From Prostheceraeus crozeri (taxonomy: Eukaryota; Platyhelminthes; Polycladida; Euryleptidae): a DNA stretch of 64,000 bases. Location of the stretch: assembly GCA_907163375.1 (NCBI GenBank), contig CAJQUW010010362.1, positions 1 to 64,000 on the forward strand, in the 5' to 3' direction. Shown in pieces: positions 1 to 12,304 of this stretch. Under the pieces are notes generated by a model that did not search any database, had not been told where the DNA came from, and worked only from the letters and a program-made list of their open reading frames with translations. Made by a program: the position numbers and the translations under genes. Each line of letters opens with the position of its first letter. Positions within the stretch are counted from its first letter, which is position 1.

Positions 1-546
1 ATTATTAATTATATATTTTATTATATTTAATATATTATATTTTTAATATATTTATTTTATACTTTAATTTTATATTATTATATATTTATTTTTATTTTAT
101 TTTACTATTTTTATTTATATTTCTTCTTCTATCTTTATATTTATATTATATATTAATTATTTTTTTATTACCATTATTAACTTCACTTCTCTCACAATTT
201 AATATAAACTACTATATATTTTCAATTCCTTCACATTATATAATACACACTTAAAATAAAACAACCTAAACCCTCAATACAAATATATTTATTAATTATT
301 ATTACAAACTCTAACACCCTTACATCTTTTATTAAAACATTACACCTTATATATACTAAACACAAACATTCACTCTATACTTCTCAATTATCACCTAACA
401 TAAACACGTACCAATATACACTCCATATTATTATATTTAATAAACACTAATAAAATTTACTATTTTTTTATTCTGTATTTAATATTGATTTATATTGTTT
501 TTTAATTACTTAATTTTACCCCCCACATCTAAAAACGATCCCCCCA
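1..546. other. G-depleted AT-rich tract
   Basis: The first 407 bases contain no G at all. The first ~170 are nearly pure A/T; after that C joins A and T. The first G is at 408 and only a handful follow before 546. No gene or recognised repeat is visible. It abuts the G/T-only tract, so both may share one cause. Confidence 0.85.
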
Positions 547-586
547 TTGTTATTTAGGTTGCTTGAAGTATTAGGTTTTTGTCGCA

Positions 587-3500
587 TTGGGGTTTGTGGT
601 TTTGTGGTGTGTTGGTTGGTTGGTGGTTGCTTTGGTGGTTTGTTTTTGTTGTGTTGGGTTGTGGGGGGTGTTGTGGGGGTGTTGGTGGGGTTGGGGTTTT
701 GGGGGGTGTTTTGGTGGGGGGGTGGGGGGGGGGGGGTGGGGTGGGGGTGGGTGGGGGGGGTTGTGGGGGGTTGGGGGGGTGGGGGGGGGGGGTGGGGGGG
801 GGGGGGGGGGGGGGGTGGGGGGTGGGGGGGGGTGGGGGGGGTGGGGGGGTGGGGTGGGGGTGGGGGGGGGGGGGGGGGGTGGGGGGGGGTGGGGGGGGTG
901 GGGGGGGGGGGGTGGGGTGGTGGGGGGGGGGTGGGTGGGGGGGTGGGGGGGTGGGGGGGTGGGGGGTGGGGGTGGGGGGGTGGGGTGGGGGGGTGGGGGG
1001 GGGGGGGGTGGGGGTGGGGGGGTGGGGGTGGGGGGGGTGTGGGGGGGGGGGTGTGGGGTGGGGTGGGTTGGGGGGGGGTGGGGGGGGGGGGGGTGGGTGG
1101 GGGGGGGGGTGGGGGGGTGTGGGTGGGGTGGTGGGGGGGGGGGTGGGGTGGGGGTGGGGGGTGGGTGGGTGGGGGGGTGGGGGGTGTTGGGTGGGGGGGT
1201 GGGGGGGGGGGGGTGGGGGGTGGGGGGGGGGTGGGGGTGGGGGGGTGGGGGGTGGGGTGTGGGTGGTGTGGGGGGTGGGGGTGGGGGGTGGGGGGTGTGG
1301 GGTGGGGGGGTGGGGGTGGTGGGGGGTGGGTGTGGGTGGGGGGTGGGTGGGGGGTGGGGGGTGGTGGGGGGTGGGGTGGGTGGGGGGGTGGGGGTGGTGG
1401 GGGGGGGGGGTGGGGGGGTGGGGGTGTGGGGGGGGGGGGGGGGGGGGTGGGGGGTGTGGGTGGGGGTGGGGGGGGGGGGGGTGGGGGGTGGGGTGGGGTG
1501 GGTGGGGGGGGGGGTGTGGGTGGGGGGGGGGTGGGGGGGTGGGGGGGGTGGGGGTGGGGGTGGGGTGGGGGGGGGGTGGGTGGTGGGGGGGGGGGGGGTG
1601 GGGGGGTGGGGGGGGGGGTGGGGGGGGGGGGGTGGGGGGGGGGGTGGGGGGGTGGGGGGGTGGGGGGTGGGGTGGTGGGGGGGGTGGGGTGGTGGGGGGG
1701 GGTGGGGGTGGGGGTGGGGGGTGGGGGGGTGGGGGGGTGGGGGGGGGGGTGGGGGGTGTGGGGGTGGGGGTGGGTGGGGGGGGGGTGGGGGGGTGGGTGG
1801 GGGTGGGGGTGGGTGGGGGGTGGGGGGGGTGGGGTGGGGGGGGTGGGGGGGGGGTGTGGGGGTGGGGGGGGTGGGGGGGGTGGGGTGGGGGGGGTGGGGG
1901 GGGGGTGGGGGGGTGGGGTGGGTGGGGGGGGTGGGGTGGGTGGGGTGGGGGTGTGGGTGGGGGGGGGTGGGGGGGGGGTGGGGGGGGTGGGGGGTGTGGG
2001 GGTGGGGGGGGTGGGGGGGGGGGGGTTGGGGGGTGGGGGGGGGGGGGGGGGGTGGTGGGGGGGGTGGTGGGTGGGTTGGTGGGGGGGTGGGGGTGGGGGT
2101 TGGTGTGTGGGTGGTGGGGGGGTGTGTGGGTGGGGGGGTGGGTGTGGGTTGGTTGGGGGGGTGGTTGGGTGGGGGTGTGTGGGGGTGTGGTGGGGGTGGT
2201 TTGGGGTGGGTGTGGGTGTGTGGGGTGGGGTGTTGGTGTGTGGTGTGGGGGTGGGTGGGGTGGTGGGTTTGTGTGGGTGGGGTGGGGTGGTGTGGTGTGG
2301 GGGTGGGTGGTGTGGGTGTGGGTGTGGGGTGTGTGGGTGTGGTGGGTGGTGTTGTGTGGGTGGTTGGGTGTTGGTGGGGTGTTGGTGGGTGGGTGGTGGG
2401 TTGGGGGTGTGTTGGTGGTGTGGGTGGGGGTGTGGGTTGGTGTGGTGGGGTTGTGGTTGGGTGGGTGGGTGGTGTTGGGGTTGTGGTTGTGGGGGTGTGG
2501 TGTTGGGGTGTGTTGGTGGTTGTGTGTTGTGGGGTGGTTGTTGGTGGGGGGGTTGTGGGTGGTGTTGGTGGGGTTGGTGGGTTGTGGTGGTGTGTTGGTG
2601 GGTGTGGGGTGGGTGTGTGGGGTTGTTGGTTGTGGTTGGGTGGGTGTGGGTGTGGTTGGTGGGTGTGTGGGTTGGGGGGTTGGGTGGTGGTTGTGGTGGT
2701 GGGGTGTGTTTTGGGGTGTGGGGTGTGGGGGGTGTTGGTTGGTGTGTTGTGGTTGTTGGGTGTTGTGGGTGGTGGTGGTGGTTGTGTGGGGTGGTGGGGT
2801 GTGGTGGGGGTGGTTTGTTGGGTGTTGGGGGGTGTGGTGGGTTTGTGGTTGGTGGTGTGGTGGTGTGGGTTTGTTGGTGTGGTTTTGTTGTGGTTGTGGT
2901 GTGTGTGGTGTGGTGGTGGTTTGTGTGTTGGTGTTTGTTGGTTGTGTTTGTGTGGTTTGTTGTGTTGTTGTTGTTTGGTTGTTGTGTTGTGGTGTTGTGT
3001 TTTGTGTTGGGGGTGTGTGTTGTGTTTGTTGTTTGTGTGGTGTGTGTTGTGGTTGTTGTTGTGTGTGTGGTGTGTTTTGTGTTGTGTGGTTGTGTGTTTT
3101 GTGGTTGTGTGTTGGTTGTGTGTGTGTGGTTGTTTGGGTGTTGTTTGTGTGTGTTTGGTGTGTTGTTGTGTGGTTTGTTGTGTTGTGTTGTGTGTTGGTG
3201 TTGTGTTGTGTTGTTGTTGTGGTTGTTTTTGTTGTGTGTGTTTGTGTGGTGTTGTGGGTGTTTTGTGTTGTTGTGTGTTGTTGTGTTGTGTGTTGTGTTG
3301 TGTTGGGTTGTGTTTTGTGTGTTGTTGTTGGGTGTTGGGTGTTTGTGGTGTTTTTGTTGTGTGGGTTGTGTGTTTGTGTGTTGTTGTTGTTTGTTGTGGT
3401 GTGTTGTGTGTGTGTTGTGTGTGTTGTTTGTGTTGTGTTGTGTTGTGTGTGGTTTGTTTGGGTGTGTGGGGGGGTTGGTTTGTTGGGTGGTTTGGGTGTG

Positions 3501-6500
3501 GGGTTGGTGGGGGTGGGGTTTGTTGTGGTGTGGTGGTTTGTGGGTGTTGTGGGGTGTGGGTGGGGGTTGGGGGTTGGTGTGGGGGGTGGGTGGGGTGTGT
3601 GGTGGTGGTGGTTGGGGGTGGGGGGGGGTTGTGGGTGGGGGTGGTTGGGGGTGGTGGGGGGGTGGGGTGTGTGTGGTGGTGTGGGGTGTGGGGGGGTGGT
3701 GGGGGGGTGGGGGTGGTGGGGGGGGGGTGGGGTGGTGGGGGTGGGTTGGTTGGGTGGGGGGTGGGGGGTGGGGGTGGGGGTGGTGGTTTGTGGGTGTGGT
3801 GGGGTGGTGGTTGTGGGGTGGGTGGTTGTGGTGGGGGTGGTGTGTGTGGGTGTGGTTGGGGTTGGGGGTTTGGTGGGTGGGTGGGGTGGTGGTGTGGGTG
3901 TTGGTGTGGGTGTTTGGGGTGGGTGTGTGGTGTGGTGGGTGTGTGTGGGGGTGGGGTTGGTGGGTGTGGTGGTTGGTGGGTGGTTGTGGTTGGTGTGGGG
4001 GGGTGTGGTGTGGTGGTGGTTGGTTTGGGTGGTTGGTGGGTTGTGGGTTGTGTGGTGGGTGGGGTGGTGGTGGGTGGGTTGTGGGGTTGTGTGGTGGGTG
4101 TGTTGGTTTGGGGGGGTGGGGGTGTGTGTGGGGTTGTGTGTTGGTGGTTGTGTTTGGTGGTTGTGTTGGTTGTGTGTTTGTTGGGTGTGGTGTTTGTTGT
4201 GTTGGGTGTGTGGTGGTGGGGGTGGGGTGGTGTGGTTGGGGTTGGTTTGGTTTGTGTGGGTTGTGGTGTGTGTGGTGGGTGTGGGTGTTGGGGGTGTTGG
4301 GGTTGGGGTTGGGTTGTGGGGGGGTGTGGTGTGGGTGGTTGTGGGTTGGTGTTTGGTGGGTGGTGTGGGGTGTGTGTGTGGGTGGGTTGTGGGTTGGTTG
4401 GTTGTGGTTGGGTTTGGTGTTTGTGTGGGGTGGTTGTTGTGTGGTGTGGTTTGTGGTGGTTGTGGTGGGGTGGGTTGGTTGTGGTTGTGTGGGTGGTGTG
4501 GTGGTGGTTGTTGTGGTGGTGGTTTGTGTGGTGGTTGGGTGGTGGTTTGTGGTGTTGGGTGTTTGTTGTGGTGGTGTGGGTTGTTGGTTTGGGTTGTGTG
4601 GTTGTGGTGGGGGTTTGTTGTGTGTGGTTGGGTTTTGGGGGGGTGGGGTTGGGGGTTGTGGTTGGGTGTGTGGTGTGGGTTGGTGGGTGGTTTGGGTGGT
4701 GTGGGTGGTGTGGGGGTGGGGTTGGGTGTTTTTGGTGTGGTTTGGTGTTGGTTGTGTGGGGGTTGGTGGGTTGTTGTGTTGTGGTGTGGGGGTTGTGGGG
4801 TGGTGGGTTGTTTGGTGGTTTGGTGGGGTGTGTGGTGGGGTTGGTTGTTGGGGTGGTGTGTGGGGGGGTGGGTGGTGGGGGTGTGGGTGTGGTTGGTGTT
4901 GTGGTGTTGGGTGGTGGGTTTGGGGGTTTGTTGGGTTTGTGGTGTGGGGTGGGTTGGTGTGGTTGGGTGTTGGTGGTTGTGGTGGGGGTGGTTGTGTGTT
5001 GGGGTGTGGTGTGGTTGGTTGGGGGGTTGGTGTTGGGTGGGGGTGTGGTTTTGGTGTTGGTTGGTGTTTTTGGTGTTGGGTTGTGGGTGTGTTTGTTGTG
5101 TTGTTTGTGTTTGTTGGGTGTTGTTGGGGTGGTTGGGTTGTTGGTTTTGTGTTGGTGGGGTTTTTTGTGGTTGGGTTTTTTTGGTGTGTGTGGTTGTTGT
5201 GTGGTGGGGTTGTTGGGTTTGTGTTGTGGTGTTGGTGGGGTTTTGGGTGTGTGTGGTGTTGTGGTTTGGTGTGTGGTGTGTTGGGTTGGTGTGGGTTGTT
5301 GTGGGGGTTGGTTTGTGTGTTGGGTGGTTGGTTGGGTGGGTGGTTGTGTGGGTGTGTGGTGTGTTGGTTGGGTGGTGTGTGTGGTGTGGGTTGTGGTTGG
5401 GGTGTGGGGTTTGTGTGGTGTGGGTGGTTGGGGTTGTGGTTGTGGGTTGTTTGGTTGTTGTTGTGTTTGGTTGTTTGGTTTGTGTGTTGGGTGGGTGTGG
5501 GGGTGTGGGTGTGGTGGGTGGTGGGGGGTGGTTTGGTTGTGGTTGTTGTGTGTGGTTGTGTGGGTGGTGGTGTGGGGGTGGTTGTGTGTGGTGTGTTGTG
5601 TTTGTTGTGGTGGGTGGGTGGTGTGGTGTTGTGGTGGGTGTGTGTGGTTTGTTGGTGGGGTGGTGGTGGGTTGTGTGTGTTTGGGTGGGTGGTGTGTTGG
5701 TGTGGGTGGGTGTGGGTGTGGGTGTGGTGGGGTTGGTGGGGTGGGTTGGGTGTTGGTGTGGGTGTGGTGTTGGTGTTGGTGTGGTGGTGGGTTGTGGTTG
5801 GGTGGGTTGTTGGTTGGTGGTGTGGGGGTGGGTGGTTGTGTGGGGGTTGTGGTGTGGGGTGGTTGGTTGGTGTTGGGTGGGTGTGGTGGGTGTGTGGTGG
5901 TTTGTGTGGTTTGGTTTGGGGTGGTGGTGTGTGGTGTTGGGGTGGGGTGTTGGTTGGTTGTGGTTGTGTGGTTTGTGGTGTTGGTGGGGGTGGTGGTGTG
6001 GTGTTTGGGTGTGGGGTGGTGGGTGTGTTTGGGTGTGGTTGTGTGGTGTTGTTGGTGTGGTTGTGGTGGTGGGGTGTTGTGTTGTTGGGTTGTGGTGGTT
6101 GGGTGTGGTGTGGGTGGGTGTGTGTTTGTGGGTGGTGTTGTGTGGTGGTTGTTGTGGTGGGTGGGTTGGTGTTGGGGTGTTGGTTGGTGTTTGTGGGGTG
6201 TGGGGTGTTGTGTGGGTTGTGTGGGTGTTGTGTTGTTTGGTGGTGGGTGTGGTGGTTGTGGGTGGGTGTGTTGGGTGGTGTTGGTGTTTGTGGGTGGTGT
6301 GTGGTTGGGTTTGTTGGTGTGGTTGTTGGTGGTTTGTGGTGTGGTTTGGGTTGGTGTTGGTGGTGGTGTGGTGGTTTGTTGGTGGTGGTTGTGTGTTTGT
6401 GTTGTGGGTGTGGTGGGTGTGGTGTTGGTGTGGGTGGTGTTGGTGTTGGGGTGTGTTGTGGGTGGTTGGTTGGTGGTTGTGTGGTTGTTGGTGTGTGTTG

Positions 6501-8971
6501 GTTGGTTTGTGGGTGTGGTGGGTGTTGTGTGGTGGTTGGGTGGTGTTGTGGTGTGGGTTGTGTGGTTGGTTTGGGTGGGTTTGTGGTGTGTGGTGGTTGG
6601 TGTGGTGGTTGGTGGTGGGTGGGGTGTGGGTGTGTGGTTGGTTGGTGTGTGTGTTGGTGGTGTGGGGTGTTGTGGTGGTTGGTGTGGGTGGTTGTGGTTT
6701 GTGGTGTGGGGTTGTGGTGTGGGTGTGGTTGGGTTTGTGGGGTTGTTTGGTGGGTGTTGGTGTGTGGGTGTGGGGTGTGGTGGGGGTGGTTGTGGTGGGT
6801 GGTGTTGGTGGTGGTTTGGTGGTGTGGGTTGGGTTGTGTGTTGGGTTGTGTGTGTGTGTGTTGTGGTGTTTGTGGTTGTTGTGTGGGTTTGTGTGTGTTG
6901 TTGTGTGGGTTTGTGGTGGTTGGGTGTGTGGGGTGGTGGGGTTTGTTGTTGGGTGTGTTGGGTGGGGTGTGGTGTGGGTGTTTGGGGTGGGTTTGGTTGG
7001 TGGTTTGGGGTGTGGGTGGTGGGGTGGTTTGTGGGTGTGGGTGGTGTGTGGGGGTGTTTGGGTTTGTGGGGGGGTGGGGTGTGGGTTGTGTTGTGTGTTG
7101 GGTTTTTGTGTGGGTGTGTTGTTGTGGGGTTGTGTGTTGTTTTGGGTGTTGGTGTGTGTTTGTGGTTTGTGTTGTGGTGTGGTTGTGTTGGTGTTTGTGT
7201 TTGTGTGGTTTTTGTGTGGTGGTGTTGTGTGTGTGTTTGGGTGTGTTGGTGTTGGTTTGTTGTGTTGTGTTGTGGTTTTTGGTGTGTGGTTTGTTGTTGT
7301 TGTTTTGTTTGTTGTGTTTGTTGTTTGTGTTGTGTTTGTTGGTGTTGTTTGTGTTTTGTTGTTTGTGTGTTTGTGTTGTGTTTTGTGTTTGGTTTGTTTG
7401 TGTGTGGTTTTGTTTGTGTGTTTGTGTGGTTTTGTGTTGTGTTGTGTTGTTGTGGTTTGTTGTTTTGTTGTGTTGTGTGTTGTGGTTGTTGGTTTTGTGT
7501 GTGTTGTTTTGTTGTGTGTTTGTTGTGTTTGTGTTGTTTTGTTGGTGTTGTGTGTTTTGTTGTTTGTTGTGTTTTGTGTTTGTGGTTGTTGTTTTTGTGG
7601 TTTGTTGTGGTGTTGTTTTGTTGTTGTTGTGTTTGTTGTTGTTGTTTTGTGTGTTTGTTGGTGTTTGTTGTTGTTTTGTTGTTTGTGTGTGTTTGTGTTG
7701 TGGTTGTTTGTGTTGGTGTTTGTTGTTTTGTGTTTGGTTGTGTTTTTGTTTGTTGTTTGGTTGTTTGTGTTTTTGTTGTGTTGTTTGTTTGTGTGTTGTT
7801 TGTGTTGTTTTGTTGTGTTTGTTGGTGTTGTGTTTTTGTGTTGGTTGTTTGGTTGTTTGTTGGTTTGTTGTGTTGTTTGGTGTTTGGTGTTGTTTTGTGG
7901 TTTGTGTGGTTGTTGTTTGTGTTGTGTTTTTGTGTTGGTGTTGTGTTGTTTGTGTGGTTGTTTTTGTTTGGTGTTTTGTTGTTGTTTGTTGTTGTTTTGG
8001 TGTGTTTGGTGTGTTGTTTTTTGTTGGTTTTGTTGTTGGTGTGTTTGTTGTGTTGTTTTTGTTGTTTGTGTGTTTGTTTTGTGTGGGTTGTTTTGTGTTT
8101 TTGTGTTTGTGTTTGTTGTTGTTTTGTTTGTGTTGTTGTTTGTTTGTGGTTTGTGTTTTTGTTGTTTTGTTTGTGTTGTTTGTTGTTTGTTGTGTTTTGT
8201 TGTTGTGTGTTTTGTTTGTTGTTGTGGTTTGGTTTTGTTGTTGTTGTTTTGTTGTGGTTGTGTGTTTGTTTGTTGTTGGTTGTTTGGTGTTTTTGTTGTG
8301 TGTTTGTTGTTGTTGTGTTTTGTTTGTTGTGTTGTTGTGTTTTTTTGGTTTTTGTTTGTGTTGTGTTTTTTGTGTGTTTGTTTGGTTGTTGTTTTGTGTT
8401 GTTGTTTGTTGTGTTTGTTTTTTGGTGTGTTTGTGTTGTTGTGTTTTGGTTTGGTTTTTGTTTGTTGTGTTTGTTTGGTTGTTTTGTTGTGTGTTGTGTT
8501 GTTTTGTTGTTTTTGTGTGTTTTGGGTTGTTGGTGTTTGTGTTTTGTTGTTTGTGTTGTTTTGTTTGGTTTGTTTTTTGTTTTGTTGTTTGTTTTGTTGT
8601 TTTGTTTGTTTGTTGTTTGTGTTTGTTTTTTGTGTTTTTTTGTGTTGTTTGGTTTGTTTTTGTGTTTTTTGTTTGTTTGTGTTTTTGTTTTGTGTTGTTT
8701 TTGTTTGGTGTTGTGTTTTTGTTGTTGTTTGTTTTGTTTGTTGTTGTTTGGTGTTGTTTGTTGTTTTGTTGTGTTTGTTTGGTTTGTTGTTGTTTGGTTG
8801 TGTTGTTTGTTGTGTTTTGTTGTTTTTGTTTGTTTGTGTGTTGTTTGGTTTGTTGTTGTTGTGTTTGTTTTGTTTTGTTTTTGTTGTTGGTGTTTTGTTT
8901 TTGTGTGGGTTTGTGTTTTGGTTGTTTTGGTTGTTTTTTTGGTGTGTGTGTTGTTGTTGGTTTGTTTTGTG
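587..8971 (+). repeat. 8.4 kb tract of G and T only
   Basis: From 587 to 8971 the + strand has no A and no C (last A at 586, next C at 8972). Composition drifts: almost pure G with scattered T to about 2100, G over T to about 2900, T over G to about 3470, G-rich again to about 3800, mixed to about 7100, then T-rich. There is no fixed period. Every stop codon needs an A on this strand, and the reverse strand has only A and C, so six frames stay open for about 2800 codons. The glycine/valine/cysteine-rich or proline/threonine-rich translations are meaningless and are not annotated. It could be a purine/pyrimidine-skewed satellite, but the drift without period favours a base-calling or assembly artefact. 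Confidence 0.9.
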
Positions 8972-10190
8972 CTTAGTGGTACTGGTTTTGTGTGCTCAAG
9001 CAACATCCTTATTCCATTTACCATAGTGCTCTATCCGTTTTTCCGACGTGGAATGACCTAGTAGTTGATTAACTTATTGTCTACACATCAGCTTCGACAT
9101 GCTGTATATGCCCTTCTCTTGGCCCCTAGATAATGATCTCATGGCTCATTAAGGGGGCGCAGCCTTTCGGTTGAAAACCACTGGCCTTTATACAATGTAA
9201 ACGGTCCAAAATTACAAATTTTGACTTTCAAAGTAATTGCTTCAAACGTCACAATTGTTATTAAATGAATTTTGCGACGAAAACAGTACAGGTCCCAAGA
9301 TTATTACCCCGAAGAATGTTTCCAAGATCATTAGTTTATAAATATATAATTCAGTAAGACACAAAACAATTTTATCCTGTAACTTATGTCACAAAAATGC
9401 ACTGTCCTACTTTAGTCTCTAGCTTTATATTCTCTATCATAGTCATTCTTGTCAAATTAAGTGATAAATTTATCTATTATGCAAAATAAAATTCATTTTA
9501 AGCAGCATTAATACAGCAACAAAATAAATGAAAACCAAAACAGTGACATGTACTGTATTGTCATTTTTTGGATTCCTTAAATCAATGCACAGTATTTCGG
9601 CCGTCATGGCCAGCTTTAATGGGACAACAACATATTTGTTAAATTATGCGATCCAAGAGTTCCAAACATTTCCTCCCCTAAAGCTGGCTGGCCGTGACAG
9701 TCGAAAAATTGGGCTCTGTAAAGAATACACAAATAATTATACACATTGCAGATTTGTCCTTCATTTGATTTGCTGTCATTTTATGCATAATGCAACGATC
9801 TATCAAAACGCTGTTGTTAAATAGAGTTTGTCAAAATAAGTCAAAATAATGCCTCTATGGAATATATAGTAAGTTCTAAAAGTTTCTTCACCCAAATGAC
9901 TCTCATCCTAAAATCTTGAGACAAAAATGCTCCATTTTATTTATTTATTTGTGCTCTGTAATACCTGATAAATACTCTCTATTTCCTAAATATGAATCCT
10001 TGATTTCTTACTAAATAAATGATCTTGGACATAAATTGGAGAAGAAAACACAAATGCTAGTTGGAAGAGAGAAGTTTTGTCTTTCTAGGTAGAACCAATT
10101 CCCTTCTTTCTAGCTTTCTAGGTTGTGTCTGCGTCATTGATAATAGAATAAAATAATAGATGTGACTTATTTGTCAAATATTCTATGCAA
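8972..10190. other. Noncoding, decayed repeats
   Basis: Ordinary-composition DNA resumes at 8972. I see no supported gene; a 98-codon frame at 9528 has no recognisable features. At 9170-9183 the sequence gttgaaaaccactg matches, in reverse complement, the usual CAGTGGTT...AAC start of hAT/Charlie elements, so one hAT end may lie here. At 9595-9618 and 9680-9706 there is an imperfect inverted repeat around ggccgtcatggccag. Confidence 0.4.
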
Positions 10191-10396
10191 GGTGAAAACA
10201 TAAAATTGGAATTTACAGAAGCTATAGTTGGAAATCATGCAACACAATTGAGATATGTACATCAATCCTAAAGGAAGACATTAAATCAGTTTACAGCGAA
10301 ATTTTTTTAAGATCCTTTAGGATTGATGTACATATCTCAATTATGTTATGATTTCTAACTGTAGCTTCTGAAAATTCCAATTTCATGTTTTCACCT
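10191..10396. repeat. Foldback (inverted repeat) element
   Basis: The ~87-bp arm at 10191-10277 is repeated in reverse complement at 10310-10396 with a few mismatches; both contain gagatatgtacatcaatcc or its complement. The ~32-bp spacer is AT-rich. This is the structure of a small foldback or MITE-type element; no open frame fits inside it. Confidence 0.75.
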
Positions 10397-10966
10397 GTAT
10401 GGAAAGAGCACTGTCTTTGTCTGTCTTCGGGTGATTTGCAAGTGTTACTGTCTAGATGACGGCTGGTTGTTACCCGAAAAGCGTTGACAAATCAATAATA
10501 GAAGAACACTCTGCAACCTTAAGTGTTCTCATTCGAAGTGACATGCAACTTTCCTTAAAATTTTACCTTTGTTTTAGCGCGTTGACGCGCAACCAGGTGA
10601 ATTCAGCTCATCTGATGAACTATGTTGCTTTTAGTCTCTCTTGTTTCTGATCATGCTGCTGTAACTTGGTATTAGCTGTAACTTGGTTTCTTAGCATCAC
10701 GAATATTGTCTTCCTATTTCACAGGTTACTATGCCGTTACCAAAATCAACATTTGCACATATAGGACGTTTTAGAAACTCAACTACAAAATTATTACATA
10801 TCATTGCAATGTTTACTTCTTTACGAAGTGCTTGCAGCACAAGCATTTTCCGAGTTTTCTCAGTCTTAAGGATAACAACAAAATCCTGACTCCAGACACC
10901 ATACAAGAGCGGCAGCTCAATAAGTTGTCCAAGTAAATCGCTCAGTATAAAGCCAAAATTTAGAAG

Positions 10967-11817
10967 TTGAGTGGACACGAGTTGATCTTCAGTAAAATAA
11001 ACGTTTTTGACATGCTTCTTTTTGTTAAACTCTTCACCAGGGAAAATACCAAATATGTCAAATCTATTTTGGCAACCCACCAGAAAATGTTTCTGAAACT
11101 ACACATCCAAAAAAAGGTATATACACCGGAAGGCACAGTTAGTAATCCTAGTAGTATCAATTTGGCTGAAGATCAGCTTGATATTTTGAAGACTGGGTTA
11201 CAACACCCATACATTCCTTGTGATAGGGACTGTATGAACTTGACTTACCAGCTAGAAAAAAGTGTATATAACTTAAAAGATAAAATTTGCAAAAATTATT
11301 GTAATGAAGTTAGGTATTCGTTGTAAAAATTACAACAAGCGTGTGAAAAATGTGTCTAAGACGGCCTCGGCCAAACACAATCGTGAAACTTTGAAGCCTC
11401 TAAAAAATGATAAAATCAAAATTGTTCCTATTGATAAAGGGAACGGAGAACTCTCAAGACAAACTCAATGCTATCGTCGGGGATGCTAGTAAATTCTTAT
11501 GCATCCATTGTAACGACAGTGATCTTTTATTGGATCATCCTGGTATTCAGCAACAAAATAAGTTGAAATATTTCCTCAATAAGCATGTCAAACGGGCTCT
11601 TGACCCTAAGATTTTTTCTTCTCCGAATGGATCGTGTAGCGGTGAATTGTATGGTTCACCGAAAGTTCATAAAGATAATGTCCCTCTCAGACCTATGGTC
11701 GCATGTTTTGGCACGGCAGAGTGCAACTTCGTAAAATATTTGAATGAATTTATTGTCAAAATAATTCCTAGTGCCTTTTCGGTCCAAAACAATACGATTC
11801 TTAACCTGTGTTCTTAA
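10967..11817 (+). pseudogene. Penelope-like element RT fragment
   Basis: The N-terminal half of a Penelope-like reverse transcriptase is spread over three frames. Frame one (10967-11326) has the pre-RT region with VSNPSSINLAEDQLDILKTG. Frame two (11304-11489) has KIVPIDKGNG, the Penelope equivalent of a conserved PADKGN-type motif. Frame three (11407-11817) has GELYGSPKVHKDNVPLRPMV, typical of the RT fingers (YGLPKIHK...PLRPIV). Two frameshifts separate the pieces, the catalytic YxDD region and the GIY-YIG endonuclease are missing, and the sequence breaks off at 11817 in a short tandem repeat. It is a dead 5'-side fragment lacking the 3' half. Confidence 0.75.
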
Positions 11818-11860
11818 CCTGTGTTCTTAACCAGGTTCTTAACCTGTGTTCAATCGAACC
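11800..11860. repeat. Short tandem repeat ttcttaacctgtg
   Basis: Three to four imperfect copies of ttcttaacctgtg follow directly after the broken Penelope-like sequence. Confidence 0.7.
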
Positions 11861-12121
11861 CCAGGGGTTCGGATGCTCAGTTCTCCCCATAAACACATAA
11901 ATAATTAACCAGAAGCGACACGCTACCCAAGCGTCGTTTCTAGTCCTTATATATCCAATGTTGGTAAAGATAGTGGCACTTGAGAATTATGGAATCTGGC
12001 TGCGCTATTTCTTCCCAAAACTTACATCATCTTTGTTTACACCATCCATTGGTGCTATCGTCTCCGAAATTTTCCGTAAAATAGGCCATCAGATCGTATA
12101 CAAATCGTAGCGTACCCTCTT

Positions 12122-12304
12122 ATTGCTAAGAAAGCCCTCGAGATACTCATATCGTTTGTTGCAACATGTCTTTGCGAGCAGTCCTTTTCGATGATGGTCA
12201 TAGAAATTGATAACAAGAAAACCTCTAGAATAGAAGTTAAGCTTCATGCAATACACAGAAGTGGCACAATATCAACGACGAATAACAATTCTCTAGAATA
12301 GCCC
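12122..12304 (+). pseudogene. hAT transposase C-terminal fragment
   Basis: A frame open from 12122 to a stop at 12302-12304 encodes KKALEILISFVATCLCEQSF followed by an Ile/Lys-rich stretch and RIEVKLHA. This matches the C-terminal dimerisation region of hAT/ZBED-type transposases (typically ..LLPF.TTYLCE.GFS......K.RNRL..E.DLR.A). No start codon, DDE core or zinc finger is present, so only this terminal piece survives. Confidence 0.6.

Noticed and set aside
587..8971. Telomeric repeat
   Set aside because: No TTAGG/TTAGGG unit or any fixed period occurs; there is no A at all.
547..9061. Four overlapping frames of about 2800 codons in the G/T tract
   Set aside because: A strand without A (and its complement without T or G) cannot form stop codons, so the frames are open by composition. 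Translations are low-complexity and different in every frame.
11845..11885. tRNA-like B box around ttcgaac/ggttcgg
   Set aside because: No A box at proper distance and no cloverleaf can be drawn.
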